A stretch of DNA of 38,774 nucleotides from positions 1 to 38,774 of IMG/VR virus record IMGVR_UViG_3300015360_000013; one strand, given 5' to 3'. The notes under the pieces are model-generated. The model worked only from the letters and a program-made list of their open reading frames with translations, was not told where the DNA came from and did no database searches. Shown one piece after another: positions 21,686-30,780 of this stretch. Source of the DNA: a virus. Made by a program: the position numbers and the translations under genes. Every line of letters starts with the position of its first letter. The stretch's first letter is position 1.

Positions 21686-22651
21686 ATGATCACGAATACT
21701 GGGAATCTAGGCCCTATGATTTTGCAGTCGCTCGCGCCTGCAATGTTATATGTTCCTACCCCTACAATGAACTATATTACTATCTGCGATAAAGTATCTA
21801 TGCCAACTCATGGCGGAACTACATGCAGATTTATGCGCCCACGCGCACTACAACCACCAACCATTCAGTTGGGGAACTCAGGAATAGATCCACCAGCTCA
21901 AGTGCCACAAAGAGACATCATAGATGCTCAAATGGCATTTTTTGGTACTGGATGTATCATTAACGAACAAGTTATTTTGCAAGACCAAGAAGGCGTTTTA
22001 GCTTGGGTATCTGAAAGACTAGCTGTTGCTATGAGACAAGCGGAAGATTTAATCCTTAGAGATTATGTCGTTTCTGCTGCTTCTCAAATCAATGCTGGTG
22101 GTGGATCCAATGGGGACAACCCAACTAACTTAGGAGTCTCTGACTTCTCATTAGTTGCTACAACACTCGATACAAACAATGCATATAAATTTATGTCAGG
22201 GATTGAAGGCATGGATCGGTTTGGTACAGGACCTGTTCGTTCAGCATATTTTATGTTGAGCTCAACAGAACTTCAAACCGATATGGATGCGCTAGTTGGA
22301 CAAGGCTTCCTATCACAATGGAACTACCCTACCAATGCATCAGCGTTGCCTTCAGAGTATGGATCTGTTTTCAACATTCGTGTTTTAACAAGTTCAGAAG
22401 CTCCTGTTGCTCGTGGCGCATCTGCTAACGGAAACGATTTGTATTACAATACTGTCGTTGGTAAGCAAGCTGTAACACACATTAATCAAGATGGTTTTTC
22501 AATGAATTTGATTTACCGTGACCCATACTATAGTGGTATGTTGGCCCAAAATGCTACTCTTGCGGTGAAGTTTGCTCAAGCGCAAGCTATTACTCAGGAT
22601 ACAGCTATCCGAAACCTTCTAAGCACACGCTTATCAAATTTGGGGGTTTAA
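21686..22651 (+). CDS. Major capsid protein (N4-gp56-like)
   Basis: 321 aa. The order of blocks fits the N4-gp56 capsid family: an N-terminal arm, GGTTCRFMRPRALQPPTIQL (39-58), PPAQVPQRDIIDAQMAFFGT (68-87), INEQVILQDQEGVLAWVSER, AVAMRQAEDLILRDYVVSAA, and a C-terminal receptor-free tail. These coats have the HK97 fold. It follows the scaffold in the expected order, has a structured leader, and is directly followed by a likely head decoration gene. Expected to be the most abundant virion protein. Confidence 0.85.
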   Translation: MITNTGNLGPMILQSLAPAMLYVPTPTMNYITICDKVSMPTHGGTTCRFMRPRALQPPTIQLGNSGIDPPAQVPQRDIIDAQMAFFGTGCIINEQVILQDQEGVLAWVSERLAVAMRQAEDLILRDYVVSAASQINAGGGSNGDNPTNLGVSDFSLVATTLDTNNAYKFMSGIEGMDRFGTGPVRSAYFMLSSTELQTDMDALVGQGFLSQWNYPTNASALPSEYGSVFNIRVLTSSEAPVARGASANGNDLYYNTVVGKQAVTHINQDGFSMNLIYRDPYYSGMLAQNATLAVKFAQAQAITQDTAIRNLLSTRLSNLGV

Positions 22652-22652
22652 G

Positions 22653-23798
22653 ATGACTGAATACTCAAGAATGGCTAAGGGTAGATTCGTATCTACTGGA
22701 CAAGCAAAAATGATTAATCTGCCATTCGTGCCAGATTATGTTGAATTAATCAACTATACAGCTTCTGCTTCTGGAGCAGACAATGGAGTTCCTAATGCAC
22801 ATTGGGATTCCTGTATGGGAGAAGGCGTTGCGGTTATAGATAGATTCCAAGCGGCTAATCAGCTTACTACTGATACCGTAGATACTTTAGGTATCAGCAC
22901 TTTCCGTGCTGGTTTAGCTCTTCAGTATGGTGCAACTCAGTTAGTTTCTACCATTACTAAAGCAGATCCAGCCGTTGTGACAGCTTCTGCTGCGCACGGA
23001 TTGAAAAGTGGTGATGTTGTAATATTCCAAAACATTTACGAAACAACTACGACTGGTATGCAGCAAATTTCCGGCATTCCTTTCACTGTTACTGTAACTG
23101 GTGCTACAACATTCACAATTCCATGGAATACAAACCAATCGAACTACACTGCTTATACTTTTGTGGCACAATCTACAAGAGCTTCATTTAAGCAAGTGTT
23201 GTATCCTTACTTGTATTTCCCAGGAACATCTTTTATCAGTGCAGTTGAAATTAATACCCCAACTGGTTATACCACAGTTCACACAAGTAATGCTCATAAC
23301 TTTGTTGTTGGTCAAGAAGTTGCTTTTAGAATTCCTACAATCTGGGGAACCTATCAGCTAAATTCTCTTCCAAACATATTAATTCCTGGGTCTCCGATCT
23401 ATGGATACGTGGTATCTGTGACTGATTATAACACTGTTGTTGTTAGCATCAATTCTCTTGGTTACACAGCATTTAACTCTAATCAAGTATTTGCAAGCTT
23501 CCCTGGAGAGTTCTACCCACAGATCGTAGCAGTGGGCGATGTAAATACCGGTGGAGTACAAATATCGGCTGGATCACAATTGTATCCTCCTCCTTATTCT
23601 GTACAAATCGGTACAACTAGAATTAACACTATCAATGGACCTGCAATCCAAGGGGCTTATGTAAATAACACCTCTCAAGGATTCATCATTGGTGCGGGTG
23701 TTGCTCAAGGCGATGCATCAGCAATACTAATTGGAACTGCTGAAGACGTAATTTATTGGAGAGCTTTCCTCCATGACATTTCGTTGTGTTCATCATAA
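22653..23798 (+). CDS. Head decoration or virion surface protein with repeated beta domains
   Basis: 381 aa, starting one base after the coat gene's stop region with GGGGG as ribosome site. Two copies of a beta domain: about 97-169 (DPAVVTASAAHGLKSGDVVI) and 194-276 (YTTVHTSNAHNFVVGQEVAF). The A-H-G/N-x-x-x-G-x-x-V-x-F pattern is that of the FCCH-like beta domains annotated in phage structural proteins. The same domain appears in the next gene and in the gp10-like protein. Position after coat suggests a decoration or head-completion protein. A terminator follows. Confidence 0.65.
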   Translation: MTEYSRMAKGRFVSTGQAKMINLPFVPDYVELINYTASASGADNGVPNAHWDSCMGEGVAVIDRFQAANQLTTDTVDTLGISTFRAGLALQYGATQLVSTITKADPAVVTASAAHGLKSGDVVIFQNIYETTTTGMQQISGIPFTVTVTGATTFTIPWNTNQSNYTAYTFVAQSTRASFKQVLYPYLYFPGTSFISAVEINTPTGYTTVHTSNAHNFVVGQEVAFRIPTIWGTYQLNSLPNILIPGSPIYGYVVSVTDYNTVVVSINSLGYTAFNSNQVFASFPGEFYPQIVAVGDVNTGGVQISAGSQLYPPPYSVQIGTTRINTINGPAIQGAYVNNTSQGFIIGAGVAQGDASAILIGTAEDVIYWRAFLHDISLCSS

Positions 23799-23805
23799 TT
23801 AATAT

Positions 23806-23829
23806 GGAGAGGGGAAACCCTCTCCTTTA
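23806..23829 (+). terminator. Factor-independent terminator inside the virion operon
   Basis: GGAGAGGG (23806-23813), GAAA tetraloop, CCCTCTCC (23818-23825), TTTAT. It follows the decoration-like gene and would lower expression of tail genes relative to coat. Confidence 0.85.
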
Positions 23830-23840
23830 TGAGGTTATAA

Positions 23841-24266
23841 ATGGTTTTCCCAAGCGCAATTACAGGTCCTATTGCACCTTATTCAAATGTGCCTATAAAT
23901 CCACAATATTACGTGCCAAGACAATATTTTATTTCTACTATTGTTAATGGAGCCACAACATTGGTGACGACAACTACAGCTCATAATTATGTAGTTGGGC
24001 AGCAAGTAAAATTATTAATTCCTATGTTTAACAAAATAATTGAATTAAACAATAAAACTGGTTTTGTGATCTCTATTCCAGCTGCAAATCAGGTAGTTAT
24101 TGATATAAATTCAAACTTATATAATATATTTCAAACTTCTACATATCCAACTCAACCACAGATTCTTGCGATTGGAGATATCAATAGTGGAAATATAAAT
24201 ATATCTGGTAATGTGAATACGGGAACGTTTATTCCCGGAAGTTTCATTGACATATCACCACTGTAG
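23841..24266 (+). CDS. Small virion protein with the same beta domain
   Basis: 141 aa; GAGG before the ATG. Residues 30-97 (TLVTTTTAHNYVVGQQVKLL, IIELNNKTGFV) resemble the second domain of the preceding gene, and ILAIGDINSGNINISG parallels IVAVGDVNTGGVQISAG there, so this gene is probably a partial duplicate. A minor decoration protein is a reasonable guess. Confidence 0.6.
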   Translation: MVFPSAITGPIAPYSNVPINPQYYVPRQYFISTIVNGATTLVTTTTAHNYVVGQQVKLLIPMFNKIIELNNKTGFVISIPAANQVVIDINSNLYNIFQTSTYPTQPQILAIGDINSGNINISGNVNTGTFIPGSFIDISPL

Positions 24267-24273
24267 GTAAACC

Positions 24274-24858
24274 ATGACAGAAGAAAAGAAAGCAAAGCCT
24301 AAAATTGCACAAACGGAAATGGATAAACTTGATGATCAATTTCAAGCATTTGATAAGAATGTTCAGGAATTAACTCGCGATAGAATGAATACAGCTCCTG
24401 TAGAAGAAAGAGAGCCTCAGACTAAAATTGCACAAGTAGATTTAGAAAAATCTAAAGATATTTATTTGAAACCTAAAAGATCGATTGGTTGCAAAGAAAA
24501 ATTTAATGAAAAGTTCCGCGATGACTACAACTTTAAAAAAGAATATGTCCATTTTACTGCAGAAAACCATGAGATTATTGGGGAATCTATTGATCTTTGG
24601 ACAAGACCATTTCCTGGAGTTCCAGCAGAAAACTGGGTAGTTCCCGTTAATACAGCTGTTTGGGGCCCAAGATATCTTGCCGAGCAAATTAAAGGTTGTA
24701 CTTATCACCGTCTTCATATGCAACAGCATACCGGAACTGGATCAGATGGAATGGGTCAGTACTACGGTGCGATGGCTGTCGATAAAACAATACAAAGATT
24801 AGATGCATTACCGGTAAGCAAAAAAAAATCAATATTTATGGGAGCTAATAGCTTCTAG
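24274..24858 (+). CDS. Head-tail region virion protein
   Basis: 194 aa. Charged N-terminal half with helix-forming repeats (AQTEMDKLDDQFQAFDKNVQ), then a conserved-looking block: RDDYNFKKEYVHFTAENHEI, IDLWTRPFPGVPAENWVVPV, NTAVWGPRYLAEQIKGCTYH. I recognise this as recurrent in related podophages before the gp4-like gene, function unknown. Probably a minor head or connector protein. Confidence 0.6.
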   Translation: MTEEKKAKPKIAQTEMDKLDDQFQAFDKNVQELTRDRMNTAPVEEREPQTKIAQVDLEKSKDIYLKPKRSIGCKEKFNEKFRDDYNFKKEYVHFTAENHEIIGESIDLWTRPFPGVPAENWVVPVNTAVWGPRYLAEQIKGCTYHRLHMQQHTGTGSDGMGQYYGAMAVDKTIQRLDALPVSKKKSIFMGANSF

Positions 24859-24869
24859 GATGGTGAATC

Positions 24870-26093
24870 ATTAATCTTTTACAAGACGTAATTACTTATA
24901 TAAGAAGGATCATAAAAAGTCCTTCTAATAGTTCTATAAGCGATAGTTTATTGATCGACTATATCAATAGATTCTGGTTAATGGATGTAGATGCAAGAAT
25001 TCAAGTTTTTGATCTTAAGTCAAAATATGCATTCCTAACCTCTCCAGGCGTTGATCAATATAATATGCCTTTATATAGCGCACAAGTCGAACCAGGTAAT
25101 CAATCAATAGCTATGTTTCCTGTTTATCAGGGATTTTTAGATCCATGCTATATAAATGGTGTTCAAGTTCCTCTTCAAACACAAAAGAATTTATTTTTTA
25201 ATTCCTATCCAAACGTTGTTCAAAATTTACAAAATGTAGAAACAGGAAATGGTGGAAGTACTTATAATTTTAATGTACCTATAATGCCAAGTACTGTTCC
25301 AACTCCTATAAATCCCCCAATCAATTGCCTTTTAAGAGGCCATGTTGATCTTACTGGGGTTATCTCTACTGGTAATAATGTAGATCCTCCATTAATAAGT
25401 GGTGCAAGAATATTAAATATTGCAAGTGATCCATTTATCTCAGACATGCCTGTTACAAGTGTATTTCCAGCAGTTTATATTACAGCAATAGCAGCAGATG
25501 GAAATAATGTGGTTGTGACAGATAGTGGACAATTCTTAGAATCTAATGTAAATTATGGTCTTTTATTATCTCCAGGGCATGCACCATTTGGCAATGTCGC
25601 CTTAAGTGGAGCAGCTCCTGTATATAGCACAACATCGAATACTATAAATTATTTGACTGGTGAAATAAATGTAACCTTTCCAGTCGCTATTCCAATTGGA
25701 GCTAATATTAGTGTCCAATGTTATTATTTTCAGACAGGATTACCAAGATCAATCCTTTATTACAATAATACTCTTACTCTTAGAAGTCCTCCTGATAGAC
25801 AATATCTTGTTGAATTGGATGCTTATTTAACTCCTGCAGCATTTTTCCAAACATCACAAGCGATCCCTTTTGGTTACATGGCTGAATATATTGCAAGAGG
25901 ATCAGCAAGAAAAATACTTTCCGATACTGGTGATTGGGAGCAATTCAATGCTTACGAGCCATTATTTAAAGAACAAGAAAGCCTTGTTCATATAAGAAGT
26001 CAGCGTCAATGGACAAACAATAGAACACAAACAATATATAGCCAAGGCTCTATTGGTGGTTTTGGCACTAACTTTGGTGGGGGAACGCTATGA
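24870..26093 (+). CDS. gp4-like head completion/tail adaptor, probable ATT start
   Basis: 407 aa if begun at ATT 24870. The first usual start codon in frame, TTG at 24951, would drop INLLQDVITYIRRIIKSPSN and ISDSL, which read directly into LLIDYINRFWLMDVDARIQV and look like the normal opening of this tail adaptor group. TGA at 24864-24866 blocks further extension. AGGA (24857-24860) is 9 bases from the ATT. The C-terminal part (RQYLVELDAYLTPAAFFQTS; YIARGSARKILSDTGDWEQF) matches the helical end of such adaptors. P22 gp4-type proteins join the portal to the tail hub. Confidence 0.72.
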   Translation: MNLLQDVITYIRRIIKSPSNSSISDSLLIDYINRFWLMDVDARIQVFDLKSKYAFLTSPGVDQYNMPLYSAQVEPGNQSIAMFPVYQGFLDPCYINGVQVPLQTQKNLFFNSYPNVVQNLQNVETGNGGSTYNFNVPIMPSTVPTPINPPINCLLRGHVDLTGVISTGNNVDPPLISGARILNIASDPFISDMPVTSVFPAVYITAIAADGNNVVVTDSGQFLESNVNYGLLLSPGHAPFGNVALSGAAPVYSTTSNTINYLTGEINVTFPVAIPIGANISVQCYYFQTGLPRSILYYNNTLTLRSPPDRQYLVELDAYLTPAAFFQTSQAIPFGYMAEYIARGSARKILSDTGDWEQFNAYEPLFKEQESLVHIRSQRQWTNNRTQTIYSQGSIGGFGTNFGGGTL

Positions 26094-26758
26094 ATTTAAC
26101 TTATACAACGGGAATTCCTGATACCCCAAATAATCCTTCGAATGATCAGCCTCCAATGAAAGTGAATACGAATTCAATAAATTCTATTATACAAATTGAT
26201 CATTCTGGTTTTAATGATAATGACGGCGGATATCATACAATTATTCATCAAAAATCAGCTACTAGAAGTAGAAGTGGACAAGGGAATACATTCACAAACT
26301 TTCCTGCTGCAATAGCCTTAGTAGATCAAATATTTACAGCTGCTTACACGCCAGATACAACAGGTGGTGTTGCCGATACTCAAATATTTAGTCGTACAGG
26401 AAATGGAGATATTTCACAATTATCAGGATTTGTAGCATCTACCGATGGTCATCAATGGCTAGGAGGAATACTAATTCAATGGGGAAGAGCTGGATCAGGA
26501 ACTGTAACTAGCGGAAGCTTTGCTTCAGGTGCAGCATTAGGAACTATTACATTTAAAGATAGATCACCAGGATTAATCCCGTTTCCAAACGCATGTTTTA
26601 ATGTGTTAACTGTTCCTAGGTATGCCACTACTCCCCCTAATGCGGCAGGAACTATTTCTGTAGATTTCAATACATTATCTAGAACTGGATTTGATTATAG
26701 ATTTATTTCTGTAAGTGGAAGTTATACTGGTTTTTTCTGGGTAGCAATAGGTAATTAA
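26090..26758 (+). CDS. Tail fibre protein with gp53-like C-terminal domain
   Basis: 222 aa, ATGA overlap. N-terminus TPNNPSNDQPPMKVNTNSIN and IIQIDHSGFNDNDGGYHTII form the attachment segment seen in small phage fibres; the C-terminus (GGILIQWGRAGSG, ITFKDRSPGLIPFPNACFNV, then FYRF-type end and FFWVAIGN) fits the gp53-like fibre-tip domain. Encoded between the gp4-like and gp10-like genes, so it may attach to the tail hub. Confidence 0.72.
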   Translation: MNLTYTTGIPDTPNNPSNDQPPMKVNTNSINSIIQIDHSGFNDNDGGYHTIIHQKSATRSRSGQGNTFTNFPAAIALVDQIFTAAYTPDTTGGVADTQIFSRTGNGDISQLSGFVASTDGHQWLGGILIQWGRAGSGTVTSGSFASGAALGTITFKDRSPGLIPFPNACFNVLTVPRYATTPPNAAGTISVDFNTLSRTGFDYRFISVSGSYTGFFWVAIGN

Positions 26759-29703
26759 TGGGACAAAAAATCGTTGTAGGTTCATTAAATAAAGGTCTAA
26801 AAAATGACGTTACTCCTTTCAATGTCGATAACGATTCATTTCCGACTTTAATAAACGCCTATCAATGGAGAGGTCGTGTAAAAAGAAAACGTGGCACCTC
26901 TCTTTTGGGAAGACTTCAACGTTTTATTGGAACAACTGATGGAGCAGGAAATTTAGTTGTTACGATTCTACCAATTCCAATTGCAACAGGAATTGTGTCA
27001 TTTACAATCGGTGCTGATGTATTTGTAGATCCAGGTGGAGCAAGTCCTGTAGCCCTATTAACAAATAGCGCAGGTACTGGTACTTTAAATAGAACGACTG
27101 GTGTTCTCACAATTACAGGGTCAATTGCGCTTACATCTGTGATTTATTTTCCAAGATTGCCTGTTATGGGTCTCGAAGAATTAGCCTTAACATCCACTCA
27201 ATTTCCAGGCACATTAGCTTTTGATACAGATTATTCTTATAATATTTTAACGACGTTTCCTTATTCAATTTATGATGTAAGTTTTTATAAAAATTTAGCA
27301 ACCGGAACGTATCCTGGATATATGCAAAAAACAACTTGGACTCCAACGACTTGGAACGGTGAAGATTATCAACAATTCTGGACTGTAAATTATCAAGGCG
27401 CATTGTGGGCTACAAATGGGATAAGTGTTCCTTTTATTGCGGCTACAAATATTGGGATGCAATATAAGTTTATAACAGGTGTTACAATTGGTGCAGCAGG
27501 TCCTCCTGCTTTAGCCAATTTAACAATTGTCGATCATGGTTTAGTTGTAGGTGATTTTTTATTTATCAATGAAGTTGGAGGAATAACTGGGATTAATTTT
27601 CAAACCGGTTATGTTACAGTCGAAATAGATGCACATAATGTAACTGTAGAATTTCCTAATGCAACTCTTGGTGGAGCTTATACAACTGGAGGAATTGCTC
27701 AATATCTAACAAATCGTTCTGATACTTCTGTAGATTCATTAAGATGGTATGATGGTGATCCAACAAATGGCAATCCTACTATACCAACTATGGTAACAGG
27801 AAAAGGTTGGGTTAATTTCGCTCCTCCATTGTCCAAATTAGCTTATTCTATCGCCGATACTCCTGAAGCTATCTACTATTTAGTAGGCGCTAGAATGATT
27901 ATTCCTTTTAAAGACAGATTATTGTTTCTTGGACCTGTGATCCAAACATCGGCTGCTGGGAGTCAAATATATCTTCAAGATACAATCATTTATAGTAATA
28001 ACGGAACTCCTTTTTATACAGCTTCGTTTACTGGTGACCCAAGTCTTGCTACAACAACATTTACTCCTATTCTTGTTCCAGTAAACCAAACCGCAATTCC
28101 TACATCTTATTGGGAAGATCAAACTGGATTTGGAGGATTCATATCAGCTGGTATTTCACAACCTATTTTAACAGGTTCTTCAAACGAAGATATTTTGATA
28201 GTAGGATTCAGTGAAACTCAAACCAAATTGGTTTATAGCGGTAATGATATCGTTCCTTTTAACTTTTATCTTATAAACTCTGAATTGGGTTCAGGTAGTA
28301 CATTTTCATCCATTAATATGGATAGAGGTGTACTTACAAGAGGTCAAAGAGGTTATCTTATAACTTCTCAAGTAGGAACACAAAGAATTGATTTAGATAT
28401 CCCAGATGAAGTATTCCAAATTTCTTTAACTCAAAATGGAAACGAAAGGGTTACCGCTCAAAGAGATTATATAAATGAATGGTGTTATTTCACATATCCT
28501 GAGACTGATAATCAAGACAAATATAAATTTCCAAATCAAACTCTACAATATAATTATCGAGACGACTCATGGGCTATATTCAACGAATGTTATACGACAT
28601 ATGGTTCTTTTAGAAAAGCATCAGGTTTCACTTGGGGTTCTGTAGGTTCAGTTTATCCCACTTGGGGATCTTGGACAGTACCTTGGAATGCAGGTTCTTC
28701 TAATCTTGAACAACCAGAAGTTATTGGTGGAAATCAACAAGGTTTTGTAATTGTACGCGATGATGGATTGGATGAATCTAATTCTCTTTACATTCAAAAC
28801 TTTTCTACAAGTGTTGTGACTTCTCCGGACCATACTTTGAATGAGGGTGACTACATAGTTATTAGTGGAGTTCTTGGAACAATTGGAACTCAAGTTAATG
28901 GTAAAATATTCTCTGTTGCATCTCCAACTACAAATACATTTACTTTGAATCCAGCTATAACGGCTGGTACTTATCTAGGTGGCGGACTTATTAAAAGGAT
29001 GTATGTCCCTTTTGTACAGACAAAACAATTCCCAGTTGCATGGCAAATGGCAAAGAAAACAAGAATTGGAGTTCAACAATATCTTTTAACAACAACGGCA
29101 AATTCTCAAATACAATTACTTATTTTCTTAAGTCAAGATGATTCAACGCCTTTCAATATTGGTTCTATCGTTCCTGAAATAAACACTGTGAACGATTCTC
29201 TTGTTTATAGCACCGTACTTTATACTTGCCCAGAAAGTACTAATTTAGGTTTGACACCTGCAAATACTAATTTGAATCTTCCAACAGCTAGAACTCAAAA
29301 CCAAACCTGGCATAGAATCAGCACTTCTTTAATTGGGGATACTATCCAATTAGGATTTACAATGTCAGATACTCAAATGAGATCTTTGATTGCAACTGGT
29401 GCTCTTATAGCCATTACTGCTGTAACAAGAGCAAATCCAAGTGTGCTGTCAACTACAGCTGCCTATCCTGTAGGAACAGTTATAGAGGTTAATAGTGTTG
29501 TAGGAATGACCCAGCTTAACGGGAATAGATATATAATTCTTGAATCTACATCTACAACTATCACTATCGATGTGGATTCTATAAACTTCACTGCATATAC
29601 ATCAGGTGGTACTGTCAATTCAGTTGCTCCAAGAAATCAATTCTCAGAAATCGAATTGCATGGATTTATTTTAGATGTTTCTCCATCACAGGACTTAGCA
29701 TGA
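26758..29703 (+). CDS. gp10-like tail hub / DNA stabilisation protein
   Basis: 981 aa, the largest protein; start overlaps the previous stop as TAATG. The N-terminus GLKNDVTPFNVDNDSFPTLI and NAYQWRGRVKRKRGTSLLGR is characteristic of gp10-like tail proteins that close the portal after packaging in P22-like phages. The body is beta-rich with at least three FCCH-like insertions (about 250-320, 684-745, 884-960; e.g. VDHGLVVGDFLFINEVGG). P22 gp10 is about half this length, and the extra domains may explain the size. Confidence 0.75.
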   Translation: MGQKIVVGSLNKGLKNDVTPFNVDNDSFPTLINAYQWRGRVKRKRGTSLLGRLQRFIGTTDGAGNLVVTILPIPIATGIVSFTIGADVFVDPGGASPVALLTNSAGTGTLNRTTGVLTITGSIALTSVIYFPRLPVMGLEELALTSTQFPGTLAFDTDYSYNILTTFPYSIYDVSFYKNLATGTYPGYMQKTTWTPTTWNGEDYQQFWTVNYQGALWATNGISVPFIAATNIGMQYKFITGVTIGAAGPPALANLTIVDHGLVVGDFLFINEVGGITGINFQTGYVTVEIDAHNVTVEFPNATLGGAYTTGGIAQYLTNRSDTSVDSLRWYDGDPTNGNPTIPTMVTGKGWVNFAPPLSKLAYSIADTPEAIYYLVGARMIIPFKDRLLFLGPVIQTSAAGSQIYLQDTIIYSNNGTPFYTASFTGDPSLATTTFTPILVPVNQTAIPTSYWEDQTGFGGFISAGISQPILTGSSNEDILIVGFSETQTKLVYSGNDIVPFNFYLINSELGSGSTFSSINMDRGVLTRGQRGYLITSQVGTQRIDLDIPDEVFQISLTQNGNERVTAQRDYINEWCYFTYPETDNQDKYKFPNQTLQYNYRDDSWAIFNECYTTYGSFRKASGFTWGSVGSVYPTWGSWTVPWNAGSSNLEQPEVIGGNQQGFVIVRDDGLDESNSLYIQNFSTSVVTSPDHTLNEGDYIVISGVLGTIGTQVNGKIFSVASPTTNTFTLNPAITAGTYLGGGLIKRMYVPFVQTKQFPVAWQMAKKTRIGVQQYLLTTTANSQIQLLIFLSQDDSTPFNIGSIVPEINTVNDSLVYSTVLYTCPESTNLGLTPANTNLNLPTARTQNQTWHRISTSLIGDTIQLGFTMSDTQMRSLIATGALIAITAVTRANPSVLSTTAAYPVGTVIEVNSVVGMTQLNGNRYIILESTSTTITIDVDSINFTAYTSGGTVNSVAPRNQFSEIELHGFILDVSPSQDLA

Positions 29704-30182
29704 GCGCAAACGTAGTAAATCAAGTTGCTTTCTTAAGGACATCTAGAAACTTTCCTGAAAATATTCCAGAGTTGGTTGTGCAATTATCCAAAAGTTATAT
29801 TGATACTTCAAATGCTGTAAACGCTAGAACGATTGGAATATTCCCTACTAATCGTCCAGCTATTACTGGTGAATCTTGGTATTTTAATAAAAACCAAAAG
29901 CAGCAATCGCTTAGACAGATGTATACGTTTACGACCTTAACAGCGATTACTCATGGAATTATATTTGGTGCAACATTTGATGAAATTGATCGATTTACAA
30001 GAACATTTGGTGAATATACAGATGGTACGAATTGGTATGGATTAATTCCTGGAAGTAATGTTGCAATAGCTGGACAAGTTTCATTTTATGTAACGCCCAC
30101 TCAAATTATATTTTTATCTGGTGTTGGGGCTCCAGCTGTAACTAATGGAAATGTAGTTTTGGAATGGCTTTCAGATACATAA
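29700..30182 (+). CDS. Tail/virion protein
   Basis: 160 aa, ATGA overlap with the gp10-like gene. N-terminus VAFLRTSRNFPENIPELVVQ, LSKSYIDTSNAVNARTIGIF then a beta-rich C-terminus. This is a recurrent small tail protein in related podophages (memory), possibly a tail needle or nozzle component. Confidence 0.6.
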   Translation: MSANVVNQVAFLRTSRNFPENIPELVVQLSKSYIDTSNAVNARTIGIFPTNRPAITGESWYFNKNQKQQSLRQMYTFTTLTAITHGIIFGATFDEIDRFTRTFGEYTDGTNWYGLIPGSNVAIAGQVSFYVTPTQIIFLSGVGAPAVTNGNVVLEWLSDT

Positions 30183-30212
30183 AGTGATAATATAAGTAAA
30201 AAGAGGTGATAT

Positions 30213-30773
30213 ATGATAGGGGATACAATTCCTGAAGGTTATTCAACTGCATCTTTGCAGAATTTTACACCAAAACAGATGAAACTGTTTAAAAGAAATT
30301 TTAAAAATGTAGGGAAAAATAGTTACCTATCAAAATTAGCTGGTGGTGATCAATCATTTTATGATGAGATAGAAGCACCGGCACTCAGACAATTTTCAGG
30401 AATTCAAGGAAATATTGCTTCAAGATTTAGCGGTGGTGGTGGTGGTCAGGGCGCTATGAGTTCAAGAAGGAGTAGCGGATTCCAAAATGAAATGTCAGGT
30501 GCAGCTTCCGATTTTGCTCAAGACTTACAATCAAGACGTCAATCACTTCAAAGACAAGCACTTTTAGATTTGCAAGACATTAGTCAACAATTAATGGGTC
30601 AAAGACCAAGAGATAGATCGCTTGTTCAAAGACCTCAAGAAGATGATTCTGGATCTGGATGGGGTGGTTTAATTGGAGCTGGATTAGGAGCTGGAGCAGG
30701 ATTCTTTGCAGGTGGACCAGCTGGAGCTATGACTGGAGCTAAATTAGGACAAAGTATTGGTTCATCATTCTAG
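30213..30773 (+). CDS. Candidate ejection protein (gp7-like position)
   Basis: 186 aa. Helical and Gln/Ser-rich with a Gly run (SRFSGGGGGQGAMSSRRSSG), then a Gly/Ala-rich hydrophobic C-terminus (GGLIGAGLGAGAGFFAGGPA) that could insert into a membrane. First of three consecutive genes placed like the P22 gp7/gp20/gp16 ejection proteins. GAGGTGAT precedes the ATG. Confidence 0.6.
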   Translation: MIGDTIPEGYSTASLQNFTPKQMKLFKRNFKNVGKNSYLSKLAGGDQSFYDEIEAPALRQFSGIQGNIASRFSGGGGGQGAMSSRRSSGFQNEMSGAASDFAQDLQSRRQSLQRQALLDLQDISQQLMGQRPRDRSLVQRPQEDDSGSGWGGLIGAGLGAGAGFFAGGPAGAMTGAKLGQSIGSSF

Positions 30774-30780
30774 GAGATTT

